A stretch of DNA of 13,346 nt from CAZTVF01 sp964616985. GTDB lineage: Bacteria; Planctomycetota; Phycisphaerae; SM23-33. The stretch's first letter is position 1, and each line of letters opens with the position of its first letter. Positions 1-6,280 of this stretch are shown here, in pieces. The notes below the pieces were generated by a model. It was not told the origin of the DNA. It made no database searches and worked only from the letters and a program-made list of their open reading frames with translations. Made by a program: the position numbers and the translations under genes. The DNA is taken from positions 1-13,346 of the forward strand of contig CAZTVF010000133.1 in assembly GCA_964616985.1 (NCBI GenBank), read 5' to 3'.

Positions 1-54
1 CTCGACCTCTTGACCCCCAGTCAAGCACGCTAAACCAAGCTGCGCCACGCCCCG
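1..54 (-). tRNA. tRNA-Pro(GGG), 3' part cut by the window edge
   Basis: Read on the minus strand from base 54, the sequence folds as a tRNA. The acceptor 5' strand is CGGGGCG (54-48), followed by U8 and G9. The D arm is GCGC...GCGT with a GG-containing loop. The anticodon stem CTTGA/TCAAG (25-21 and 13-9) encloses the loop CTGGGGG (20-14), which puts anticodon GGG at 18-16, reading proline codon CCC. The variable loop AGGTC (8-4) and the first three T-stem bases (GAG) follow before the window ends. The rest of the T arm, the acceptor 3' strand and CCA lie outside, so their pairing cannot be checked. The isoacceptor is clear from the anticodon. Confidence 0.92.
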
Positions 55-73
55 AGGTACTGCTTGCGGACGC

Positions 74-90
74 CCGAGGATTGTCCTCGG
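74..90. other. Small hairpin in the tRNA-Pro leader
   Basis: CCGAGGA and TCCTCGG form a perfect 7-bp stem around the loop TTG. It lies between the predicted promoter and the tRNA 5' end, so it would sit in the precursor leader and might guide 5' processing. Read on the plus strand it is followed by a moderately T-rich stretch (91-107), so a terminator for a plus-strand gene left of the window is an alternative. There is no continuous T run. Confidence 0.35.
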
Positions 91-101
91 CTTGTTCATT
101 T

Positions 102-130
102 ATTCTTACCGCCGGATGGAAGGTTGTCAA
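102..130 (-). promoter_or_regulatory. Sigma70-type promoter for tRNA-Pro
   Basis: On the minus strand a perfect -35 box TTGACA (130-125) is separated by 17 bp from AAGAAT (107-102), which matches the -10 consensus at 4 of 6 positions. The inferred transcription start is near 95, giving a leader of about 40 nt before the tRNA. The match and spacing are good, but nothing experimental supports it. Confidence 0.6.
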
Positions 131-385
131 GGCGATAGTTGAAACAAGCTGAGATTGACCGAGGCCAAAGTTTCTGGCATGCCGCATTCGGGGCGAAAGC
201 TGAGCGCAGAGGCCACCGTGTGGGCCCGAAGGGCCGCAAGGCGCGTAGCCGGGGGCAAGGCCGTACCCGGCCGCAGCCCCCGGAACAGCTCCCGGTAGAT
301 CGCCGCCCCAGCGGGGCGGCTGGAACCATCGGCCGCGGACTGTTCCTACACCACCAGCCGCCCCGCTGGGGCGCTGCCTGCGGGT
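131..385. repeat. Gene-free gap with GC-rich inverted repeats
   Basis: No convincing gene lies here; the open frames on both strands have no family character. The main feature is a perfect 20-bp inverted repeat, 304-323 against 354-373, with a 30-nt spacer. Each arm can also fold alone: GCCGCCCC/GGGGCGGC at 302-320 and CGCCCC/GGGGCG at 359-373. A second inverted pair is CCGGGGGC (249-256) with GCCCCCGG (276-283). GGAACAG (282-288) pairs with CTGTTCC (340-346). On the minus strand the large stem begins 13 nt after the lipoprotein stop codon and could end its transcript, although no T run follows. It resembles REP-like dispersed hairpins. Confidence 0.6.
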
Positions 386-1255
386 TTACTCCTCCATCGG
401 GACCTGGCTCTCGGGGATGATGGACATCCATTTGTGGGCCGGCCAGAGGGGCTTGACGGCGAAGGTGGTCTTGTCGATCAGGACGTACTCGATGTCGGTG
501 TTGCGGTAGATGCACGCGACGTAGTCGGTCTCGGTCGCCTCGGGGTAGTAGATCGCCCACCAGGCCCGCTCGCCCCGCTGCTGGCGATCGTAGCCGTCCA
601 CGGCGTCCTGCATCCGGTCGCGCAGGGCGCGGAGCTGCTTCGCATCGGCCGGCCACTCGACGGCGAGGGGTTTCTCGTTGGGGTCCACGACGCTCCGCGG
701 CTGCTGGTTGGCGATGCGCGCGATGCGGCATCGCGTGTCGAGCGTGAAGGCGTACACCGTGCCCACCGCGCAGCGGGTGGCGGGGTCCAGCAGGACCTCG
801 GGATCGTCGGTGCGGCTGGGCGTGGGCTCGTGCCGCCACAGCGGCCGGGTGGTCACATCCACAAAGATCAGGCCCAGAACCGGGTCGGCGTTGGGGTCAT
901 TGGCGTCGAAGTCGTAGCATGTCCGGTGCCAAGAGCCCTTCTCGATGCCCAGCATCTCGACGCGGACGAGATTGTAATGGCGCTCGGACTTCTCATCGCG
1001 AACCACCTTGAATTCCTGGCGTTCGATCACGCGGCCGACGATGCGGGTGTCGCCCTTGCCGTGGCGCGAGACCTCGCGCGCCAGCGGAACGGGGTCGTAC
1101 ACGGCCCGGGGCTTCTTGATGCGGGCGTTCACGGGCTCGGGCGGCTGCCAGCGATGGCAGGCGTGGCAATGGTGACAATCGGGGCAACACCCGGCAATAA
1201 CGAAAGCAACGGCCGCCAGGGCCGGCAAGAAGACGAACGCGTAGGACCGGTGCAT
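386..1255 (-). CDS. Lipoprotein of unknown function with an N-terminal Cys/His cluster
   Basis: The protein has 289 residues. The start at 1255 is chosen because a hydrophobic signal peptide begins right there and GGGAG precedes it at a suitable distance; the open frame continues upstream to 1582 but that extension looks non-coding and overlaps the divergent gene. Residues 1-22 are a lipoprotein signal with lipobox I20-A-G-C23, so the mature protein should be membrane-anchored. Directly after the lipidated Cys comes CPDCHHCHACH (24-34), which contains three overlapping CxxCH motifs. The remaining 250 or so residues look like a soluble globular domain with many Trp and Tyr near the C-terminus. 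I do not recognise the family. It is probably transcribed alone, divergently from the GH2 gene. A metal-binding envelope role is conceivable but unsupported beyond the Cys/His motif. Confidence 0.8.
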   Translation of the reverse strand: MHRSYAFVFLPALAAVAFVIAGCCPDCHHCHACHRWQPPEPVNARIKKPRAVYDPVPLAREVSRHGKGDTRIVGRVIERQEFKVVRDEKSERHYNLVRVEMLGIEKGSWHRTCYDFDANDPNADPVLGLIFVDVTTRPLWRHEPTPSRTDDPEVLLDPATRCAVGTVYAFTLDTRCRIARIANQQPRSVVDPNEKPLAVEWPADAKQLRALRDRMQDAVDGYDRQQRGERAWWAIYYPEATETDYVACIYRNTDIEYVLIDKTTFAVKPLWPAHKWMSIIPESQVPMEE

Positions 1256-1279
1256 GAGCAGGTCTCCCTTCCATCCATG

Positions 1280-1288
1280 AATATACCA
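1280..1288 (-). promoter_or_regulatory. Extended -10 promoter for the lipoprotein gene
   Basis: On the minus strand TGG directly precedes TATATT (1285-1280), an extended -10 element of the TGnTATAAT type with 5 of 6 matches in the hexamer. No good -35 box is seen, which is usual for this class. The inferred start near 1273 leaves a short leader that contains the ribosome binding site. Confidence 0.45.
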
Positions 1289-1424
1289 TGCTTCAAAATT
1301 CGTGGGGGTCTTTTTGGACCCTCGCGCGGGCGAGGCTATCGCGGCCGCACTCACACATGCGCGGCGGCCTCGGAAAGCCGCCACGCCAGGTGACGACACC
1401 GGCCGCCTCGGACGACACCGCACT

Positions 1425-1439
1425 GGGCGCGGCGCGCCC
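1425..1439. promoter_or_regulatory. Palindrome upstream of the GH2 gene, possible operator
   Basis: GGGCGCG and CGCGCCC form a perfect 7-bp inverted repeat around one base. It lies 49 bp before the GH2 start and just upstream of a weak -10-like TAATAT (1447-1452). The position suits a repressor site, but short GC palindromes arise easily by chance in this DNA. Confidence 0.25.
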
Positions 1440-1487
1440 GCCAAGGTAATATCGACCGCGGACGCTTCCCTTGATGAAAGGATTATC

Positions 1488-3191
1488 ATGCTCCGCACGT
1501 TCGCACAGCACACGCTTCGCCGCACGCGGCCGCTCGATGGCCGCTGGGACTTCATCATCGCCCCCGACCGCAAGGACCGCACCGCCCTGCCGGGCCGCTA
1601 CGATCGCACCATCCACGTGCCCTCGGCGTGGGAGATGCTGCCGGGATTGGAGAATTACCGCGGCAAGGCCTGGCTGCGGACGCGCATCGGCGGCCACGAG
1701 GGGCTGGGCGTGCGGCTGGTGTTCGGCGGCGTTTCGCACACGGGCGTCGTGTTCATCGACGGCAAGCCGCGTGGCCGCCACTACGACGCCTTCACCCCCT
1801 GGGACGTGGTCACCCCCCCGCTGCGGGCCGGCGAGCACGAGCTCGTCGTCGAGGTCGACAACAGCTTCGGCCCCCACTCCGCGCTGCACATCGAGAACGA
1901 CTACTACACCTACGGCGGCATCACGCGGCCGTGCGAACTGCAGTACGTGCCCGCGCTCTACATTGACTCGATCGCCGCGACGCCGCGGCCGCAGGGCAAG
2001 CGATGGTCGCTGGCGGTCCGCGCCACGCTGCGCAACTGGTCGAAACAGCCCGTGCGCCAGCGTCTGATCGTGACGGTGGCCGAGGTGCCGCTGGACCTGG
2101 GCATGGTGACCGTGCCGGCGGAATCGAGCAAGGAGGTCGGCGGCGAGTTCACCGGCCTGGACGTCCAGCCGTGGTCGGCGGCGGCGCCCACGCTCTACCC
2201 CCTGCGGGCCGTGCTGTACGACGGCGCCGAGCCGGTCGACGACCTCATCGACCGCGTGGGTTTCCGCCACGTCGAGGTCCGCGGCAAGAAGCTGCTGCTC
2301 AACGGCCGCTCGCTGCGGCTGCAGGGCTACAACCGGCACGAGGACCACGGGCTGTTCGGCTGCGCGATCCCGCTGGAGGCGATGACGACCGACCTGGAGC
2401 TGATGCGGGACATGGGGGCGAACTTCGTCCGCACCTGCCACTACCCCAACGACATGCGGTTCCTGGACCTGTGCGACGAGATGGGCTTCTACGTGTGGGA
2501 GGAATCTCACGCCCGCACGGTCGATTTCGCCCACCCGGCGTACGCCACGCAGATCACCGACTCGACGCGCGAGATGGTGCAGTGGCACCGGAACCACCCG
2601 TCGATCATCATCTGGGGCTGCCTGAATGAGTGCCAGTCGACCACGCCCGCCGGCCGCCGCGAGCACGCCCGCGTGCTGGGGCTGATCAAGAAGCTCGACC
2701 CCTCGCGGCCGCGAACGTTCGCGTCGATGTACGCACAGAAGGATCTGTGCCTGGGGCTGGTGGACATCGTCTCGTGGAATCGCTACGACGCGTGGTACGG
2801 CGGCTGGGCCAAGGACGTGGAGCCCAACCTCAAGGCCGTGCTGAAGTGGCTGCACTCGCCGGCCTCGCGGGGCGGGGCGGGCAAGCCGGTCATCATGAGC
2901 GAGTTCGGCGGGGCGGCCGTCTACGGCTGCCGCAACCCCTCGCACGCCAAGTGGACCGAGGAATACCAGGCCGAACTGCTCGACGAGAGCCTTCGCGTGT
3001 ACCTGGGGCACGCGGACATCATCGGGGCGGCGATCTGGCAGTGGGCCGACTGCCGCGTGACGCCCAACTGGTGGCCCACCCGCGCCCGCACGCACAACAA
3101 CAAGGGCACCGTCGATGAATTCCGCCGCCGCAAGATGGCGTATGACGCGGTCAAGCGTCGCTTTCTGGAGGCGCGGAAGCGAGACGGGTAA
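1488..3191 (+). CDS. uidA: GH2 beta-glucuronidase
   Basis: The 567-residue protein hydrolyses terminal beta-D-glucuronides, judged from its motifs. The start at 1488 has AAAGGA five bases upstream and gives an N-terminus like that of E. coli GUS; the open frame upstream to 1302 lacks family similarity. Domains in order: sugar-binding jelly roll (about 10-165), Ig-like domain (about 165-260), TIM barrel (about 262-565). NRHED is at 282-286 and the HYP-containing family signature follows. The acid/base is E381 in WGCLNE and the nucleophile E472 in MSEFGG. N537 and K539 in NNKG align with the Asn-x-Lys pair that binds the uronate carboxylate in glucuronidases and is absent from beta-galactosidases. 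One oddity is Cys instead of the usual Pro after the catalytic Asn-Glu. No signal peptide is seen, so it should be cytoplasmic and act on imported oligosaccharides. A related GH2 specificity, such as galacturonidase, remains possible. Confidence 0.85.
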   Translation: MLRTFAQHTLRRTRPLDGRWDFIIAPDRKDRTALPGRYDRTIHVPSAWEMLPGLENYRGKAWLRTRIGGHEGLGVRLVFGGVSHTGVVFIDGKPRGRHYDAFTPWDVVTPPLRAGEHELVVEVDNSFGPHSALHIENDYYTYGGITRPCELQYVPALYIDSIAATPRPQGKRWSLAVRATLRNWSKQPVRQRLIVTVAEVPLDLGMVTVPAESSKEVGGEFTGLDVQPWSAAAPTLYPLRAVLYDGAEPVDDLIDRVGFRHVEVRGKKLLLNGRSLRLQGYNRHEDHGLFGCAIPLEAMTTDLELMRDMGANFVRTCHYPNDMRFLDLCDEMGFYVWEESHARTVDFAHPAYATQITDSTREMVQWHRNHPSIIIWGCLNECQSTTPAGRREHARVLGLIKKLDPSRPRTFASMYAQKDLCLGLVDIVSWNRYDAWYGGWAKDVEPNLKAVLKWLHSPASRGGAGKPVIMSEFGGAAVYGCRNPSHAKWTEEYQAELLDESLRVYLGHADIIGAAIWQWADCRVTPNWWPTRARTHNNKGTVDEFRRRKMAYDAVKRRFLEARKRDG

Positions 3192-3195
3192 TTCC

Positions 3196-3416
3196 ACCAC
3201 AAAGGGCACAAAGAACACAAAGTGAAGAATGGCCGCTACCGCGGAGTCGCGGCGGCCGCTTGTGTCGCCGGTGCCTTGCTGTTTTCAAGATCTTCGTTTG
3301 CCTGCTGTCTTGCCGTTTGCTGTTTGTTTCGGATTTCGTGTTTCGGATTTCGAGTTTTTGATCTTTGTGCTCTTTGTGGTTCAGGCTTTCCGCGAGCTCT
3401 TTGTGGTTCAGTCTTA
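3196..3416. repeat. Gene-free gap with inverted arrays of 9-bp units
   Basis: The 283 bp after the GH2 gene hold no gene. On the minus strand 3222-3196 is exactly three 9-bp units of form CTTTGTGNN. On the plus strand 3363-3416 continues in the same 9-bp register, with CTTTGTG cores at 3363, 3372 and 3399 and degenerate units between. The two arrays are therefore inverted; 3196-3213 pairs with 3363-3380 with one mismatch. The segment between holds a tandem of GTTTCGGATTTCG (3326-3338 and 3340-3352). A 16-bp direct repeat starts at 3369 and 3396, 27 bp apart. The AT-rich T/G-strand bias here contrasts strongly with the flanking genes. Confidence 0.7.
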
Positions 3417-3420
3417 GCCT

Positions 3421-3448
3421 TTGCCGCTGCCGGATGCCGCGGTAGAAT
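3421..3448 (+). promoter_or_regulatory. Sigma70-type promoter for the amidase-like lipoprotein gene
   Basis: TTGCCG (3421-3426, 4 of 6 matches to the -35 consensus) is followed after 16 bp by TAGAAT (3443-3448, 5 of 6 matches to the -10). The inferred start is near 3455, just ahead of the ribosome binding site GAAAGG at 3463-3468. Confidence 0.5.
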
Positions 3449-3474
3449 CACCGTATCTCAACGAAAGGCGCCGG

Positions 3475-4137
3475 ATGCAAAGACTAAAGTCATGGATGGT
3501 GCTGGCGACGGTGCTGGCGGCGATGGCGGGCGGGTGCGTCTCCAAGGCCCCGGCGCCGTACGACCTGCCGCCGCACGAGATCGACGGTCGGGCGATGGAT
3601 CGCGACCTGATCCTCCGCGGCCCCGCCAGCCGCCCCGCCACTCGCCCCGCCGCCCCGGTGGCGGCATGGGCGGCGCCCAGCCAGCGTACCTGGCGGTACA
3701 TCGTCATCCATCACAGCGCCACCGAGGACGGCAACGCCGCCTCCTTCGACGTCATGCACCGCGCCAAGGGCTGGAACGAACTGGGCTATCACTTTGTGAT
3801 CGACAACGGGCTGGGCGGCCGCGACGGCACGGTCGAGGTCGGCAGCCGCTGGCCCGTGCAGAAATGGGGCGCCCACACCGGCGGCACGCCCGGCAACGAA
3901 TACAACGAGTACGGCATCGGCATCTGCCTGGTGGGCAACTTCACCCGCGCCCTGCCCAGCCCCGAGCAGTTCGCCTCCCTCAAGAAGCTGCTGGCGTACC
4001 TGATGGCCGCCTATGACATCCCGCCCCAGCGCGTGATCGGCCATCGCGACGCGCCCAACGCCAAGACCGAATGCCCCGGCGACGAACTGTGGAAACACGT
4101 GCATGGCCCGCTGCGCAAAGAGCTGGGCGGCAAATAG
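3475..4137 (+). CDS. Lipoprotein N-acetylmuramoyl-L-alanine amidase (PGRP/amidase_2 fold)
   Basis: The 220-residue protein probably cleaves the bond between MurNAc and L-Ala of peptidoglycan stem peptides, using zinc. The start at 3475 has GAAAGG six bases upstream and begins a signal peptide. A lipobox-like A18-G-G-C21 suggests lipid anchoring, although Leu is missing at the -3 position. Residues 22-72 are a Pro/Ala/Arg-rich linker. The amidase_2 domain runs from W73 to about 210. Zinc ligands line up with T7 lysozyme and PGRPs: H79 in VIHHSA, H190 in GHRD and C200 in ECPGD. Y105-H106 matches the conserved Tyr-His pair, and K197 lies near the Cys as in T7 lysozyme. All catalytic ligands are present, so an active amidase is expected, facing the periplasm. 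A role in cell-wall turnover fits best; use against competitors is less likely without a secretion system nearby. The PHP gene follows 52 bp downstream and may be co-transcribed. Confidence 0.85.
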   Translation: MQRLKSWMVLATVLAAMAGGCVSKAPAPYDLPPHEIDGRAMDRDLILRGPASRPATRPAAPVAAWAAPSQRTWRYIVIHHSATEDGNAASFDVMHRAKGWNELGYHFVIDNGLGGRDGTVEVGSRWPVQKWGAHTGGTPGNEYNEYGIGICLVGNFTRALPSPEQFASLKKLLAYLMAAYDIPPQRVIGHRDAPNAKTECPGDELWKHVHGPLRKELGGK

Positions 4138-4189
4138 CGGAATTATCGCCAAAGTCGCCGCCCTCGTGCGGCAGATGGATCAACCAACC

Positions 4190-5095
4190 ATGAATGCAGG
4201 CAATGCGTCCTCAGGGCGAGTCGACCTTCACTGCCACTCCTCCGCCTCCAACGGGGCGACGGGCAAGCCGGCCGACATCGCGCACGTCCAGAAGAAGGCG
4301 GGGTTCGCGGCGTTCGCGCTGGCCGAGCACGACAACCTCGACTCGCAGGAAGACGCCGCTCGCGGCGCCCTGGAGGCCGGCATCGAATTCGTCCCCGCGG
4401 TGGAGGTCTCGACGCGCGTGGACGAGCCCGAACTGCGATTCCAGCCCTACGTGCACATCCTGGGCTACTACTTCCAGCGCACCTCGGAGCTCCAGGGCAT
4501 GCTCGGCCGCGCGTACGAAGGCATGGTCGAGAGCTTCCGCAGCAACTTCCACCGCGTCCGGGCCGAGGGCACGATCGACTTCACGGAGGCCGACCTACTT
4601 CGCCACGTTCGCACGGCCTGGGGCGCCGACGACATCTGGAAGCAGCCGTTCAACTGCCCCACGCCGCTGGGGCAGATGCTGCAGCAGCGCGGCCTGGGCC
4701 TGCCGGGCGAGCAACCGCCCCAGACGATGATGCGCGTGCTGGGCCTGAAGTACCCGCCGCCGGAATACGTGACGTGGCCCAACGTCCGCGAGGCGTGCGA
4801 CACGCTGCACCGGGCAGGCGCGGTGGTGATCCTGGCCCATCCGGCCACGGCCCCCCGCGAGTCCCTGCTCCGCTGGCTCGACGGGTACGTCGACGGCATC
4901 GAGGTGTATCACCCGCGCAACAAGCCCGACTATCGCCGCATGCTGCTGGAGGTGGTCCAGCAGACCGGCTGCGCGTTCAGCGGCGGCAGCGACTTGCACT
5001 GGTACGGGTGGGACAACATGCACGAGCTCTACAGCGACGCCCCGTACGACTGCCTCGACTCCATCAAGGCGGCGAGGCAAAACCGCCGCGGATAG
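4190..5095 (+). CDS. PHP-domain metal-dependent phosphoesterase (YciV/TrpH-like)
   Basis: The 301-residue protein belongs to the PHP family, whose members hydrolyse phosphoester bonds with a cluster of two or three metals. The YciV/RNase AM group acts on nucleoside 3',5'-bisphosphates and short RNA 5' ends. The metal ligands are in place: H14 and H16 (DLHCHS), H47 and D48 (AEHDN), E72 (AVEVS), H89 (VHILGY), H217 (LAHP), D268 and H270 (GSDLH). The loop around 46 reads AEHD where the family usually has TDHD. A middle segment (about 105-205) is an insertion typical of this family. The start is uncertain: 4190 has GGA ten bases upstream, 4175 is in frame without a clear site, and 4103 would overlap the amidase gene. 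No signal peptide; cytoplasmic. The exact substrate cannot be told from sequence. Confidence 0.8.
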   Translation: MNAGNASSGRVDLHCHSSASNGATGKPADIAHVQKKAGFAAFALAEHDNLDSQEDAARGALEAGIEFVPAVEVSTRVDEPELRFQPYVHILGYYFQRTSELQGMLGRAYEGMVESFRSNFHRVRAEGTIDFTEADLLRHVRTAWGADDIWKQPFNCPTPLGQMLQQRGLGLPGEQPPQTMMRVLGLKYPPPEYVTWPNVREACDTLHRAGAVVILAHPATAPRESLLRWLDGYVDGIEVYHPRNKPDYRRMLLEVVQQTGCAFSGGSDLHWYGWDNMHELYSDAPYDCLDSIKAARQNRRG

Positions 5096-5154
5096 GGGTG
5101 GCGGCCTTCCCCTGCTCTCTCGCTTGCGGCGGGGTCCCGGCGGCAAACCCGAGC

Positions 5155-5171
5155 CCCTCCACGTTCGAGGG
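5155..5171. terminator. Weak hairpin between convergent genes
   Basis: CCCTC (5155-5159) and GAGGG (5167-5171) form a 5-bp stem with a 7-nt loop in the 91-bp gap between the convergent PHP and kinase genes. The position suits a two-way terminator, but the stem is short and no T run follows on either strand. Confidence 0.25.
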
Positions 5172-5186
5172 TGGGCGCGCATGCAC

Positions 5187-6083
5187 CTACGAGAGTGCTT
5201 CGATCTCGCGGGCGAGCTGCTCGCAACGGGGGAGGTACTCGTCGCCGAAGTGGCGGAGGTGGAGCATCATCGTGTTGAGCCAGTAAACGCGGCAGCGGCG
5301 GTCGAAGCCCTCGCGCAGGGGGTGGCGGCGCATGTAGAACTCGAAGAACGTCTCGCCGACGGTGTGAAAGACGCGGAGATAGGCGAGCTCGGATTCAACA
5401 TCGCGGAAGACGGCCCCGCCGTCGACGAAGCCGGTGATGGCGGGGGTGTCGCCGTCGCGGTCGTCGACGATGATGTTCGTGTCCCACAGGTCGCCGTGGA
5501 CCAGCGTGGGGCGGCGGGTCTCCGGCAGCCAGTGGTCGAGGCGCTCCAGCAGGCGGGTGATTGTCTTGCGGCTCGACGGCGAGAGCCGGTCGGCCACGGC
5601 CTGGAACTCGTCCCACATGTCGGGCCCGAAGATATCCAGCCATCGCCGCTCGCCATCGTTCGCCCACGCGAGGCCGTAGGTGTCGCGGCGGCAATCGTGC
5701 AGGTCGGCCAGCAAGCGGGCCATCTCGACCTGGAAATAACGTTCGCCCGCCTCGGTCAGTTGGGCCTCGTGGAGGTTTCGGCCATGGAGGCGTTCCATGA
5801 GCAGAACCTGCAGGCCCGTCTGGCGATCATCCACCAGCGCCAGCGGCCGGGGAACGGGAAAGAGCGTGTTCTGGCGGAAGTAGGTGAGCGATTCGAACTC
5901 GTGATGAAGGCCGGGGATGTTGGCCTCTGTGGCGATCTTGGCGACCATCACCGCCGGCGTGCCGTCGGTGAAAAGCTCCAGGACGGTGTTGCACATGCCG
6001 CCCGTCATCGGCCTGACGGCGGTGACGGTCACCGGCAGGTGGAGATGTCGCTGAAGGAGCGTTGTAGCAGTGGTCGGATCCAT
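5187..6083 (-). CDS. Fructosamine-kinase/aminoglycoside-phosphotransferase fold kinase
   Basis: The 298-residue protein has the APH/choline kinase fold and is closest in motif to fructosamine kinases (YniA type), which phosphorylate glycated amines for repair or use. K49 in the VAK strand is the likely ATP-binding lysine. HGDLWDTN (196-203) carries the catalytic D198 and metal ligand N203; HGDLW followed by Asn is typical of the fructosamine kinase family. The second metal ligand is D221 in FVDGGAV, where the family normally has Asp-Pro, so Gly-Gly here is unusual. A block after it, around RDVESELAYL, matches the conserved region that follows in this family. The start at 6083 is the only in-frame choice and has a weak GAG site. 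It may be the last gene of the minus-strand block, but about 200 bp with repeats separate it from the dehydrogenase. The substrate is unknown; a sugar or amine derivative is likely. Confidence 0.75.
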   Translation of the reverse strand: MDPTTATTLLQRHLHLPVTVTAVRPMTGGMCNTVLELFTDGTPAVMVAKIATEANIPGLHHEFESLTYFRQNTLFPVPRPLALVDDRQTGLQVLLMERLHGRNLHEAQLTEAGERYFQVEMARLLADLHDCRRDTYGLAWANDGERRWLDIFGPDMWDEFQAVADRLSPSSRKTITRLLERLDHWLPETRRPTLVHGDLWDTNIIVDDRDGDTPAITGFVDGGAVFRDVESELAYLRVFHTVGETFFEFYMRRHPLREGFDRRCRVYWLNTMMLHLRHFGDEYLPRCEQLAREIEALS

Positions 6084-6156
6084 AGGGTCTCGCGATCGGA
6101 CGGTAACAACGCGCCGGCGACGCCTGCACGCCTCTTTAGATCATTCGGCTGAAACA

Positions 6157-6162
6157 ATCATA
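6157..6162 (-). promoter_or_regulatory. Possible -10 box for the kinase gene
   Basis: The AT-rich stretch before the kinase contains TATGAT on the minus strand (5 of 6 matches to the -10 consensus). No convincing -35 box lies 16-18 bp upstream. It would give a leader of roughly 65 nt. Confidence 0.25.
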
Positions 6163-6180
6163 ATTCGATAGATAAAGATG

Positions 6181-6242
6181 CGACGTGCGCTAAGCCGCAA
6201 GCGAACGGCGAACCGTTAGCATGTTCCCCGGTCGCCGCGTCA
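6181..6242 (+). repeat. 62-bp dispersed repeat, copy 1
   Basis: This stretch aligns without gaps to 7588-7649, with 8 differences in 62 bases. It starts at CGACGT and ends in an identical 20-base block (6223-6242). On the minus strand this copy contains AACGG-TTCG-CCGTT, a 5-bp hairpin with a UUCG tetraloop. It lies downstream of the dehydrogenase and upstream of the kinase gene. Confidence 0.8.
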
Positions 6243-6260
6243 GCGGACGCGAGGGGTGGG

Positions 6261-6276
6261 CGGGTGTGCGCACCCG
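6261..6276 (-). terminator. Hairpin just after the dehydrogenase stop codon
   Basis: CGGGTG (6261-6266) and CACCCG (6271-6276) form a 6-bp stem with a 4-nt loop. On the minus strand it begins 4 nt after the stop codon (6281-6283). No T run follows, so it may act as an mRNA 3'-end stabiliser or be a variant of the GGTGGGC hairpin at 7448-7467 rather than a true terminator. Confidence 0.35.
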
Positions 6277-6280
6277 ATGA

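Noticed and set aside
139..420. Plus-strand open frame of 93 codons near the left edge
   Set aside because: It lies in the hairpin-rich gap, is Arg/Pro/Gly-rich with no family character, and overlaps the real lipoprotein gene end. It is best explained by GC-rich DNA with few stop codons.
1154..1187. Multiheme cytochrome c reading of the CxxCH cluster
   Set aside because: The three motifs share cysteines, so three separate hemes are impossible, and no other heme site or distal ligand pattern is seen.
1293..3218. 641-codon minus-strand open frame opposite the GH2 gene
   Set aside because: It is the antisense shadow of the beta-glucuronidase gene, whose catalytic motifs are intact. The antisense product is rich in Arg, Val, His and Pro with no domain.
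3196..3416. CRISPR array
   Set aside because: The repeat units are 9-16 bp, degenerate and not separated by unique spacers of regular length. No cas gene is nearby.
3222..4016. Plus-strand open frame upstream of and overlapping the amidase gene
   Set aside because: Its first part translates the T-rich repeats and its second part is out of frame with the amidase, which has zinc ligands, a signal peptide and its own ribosome binding site.
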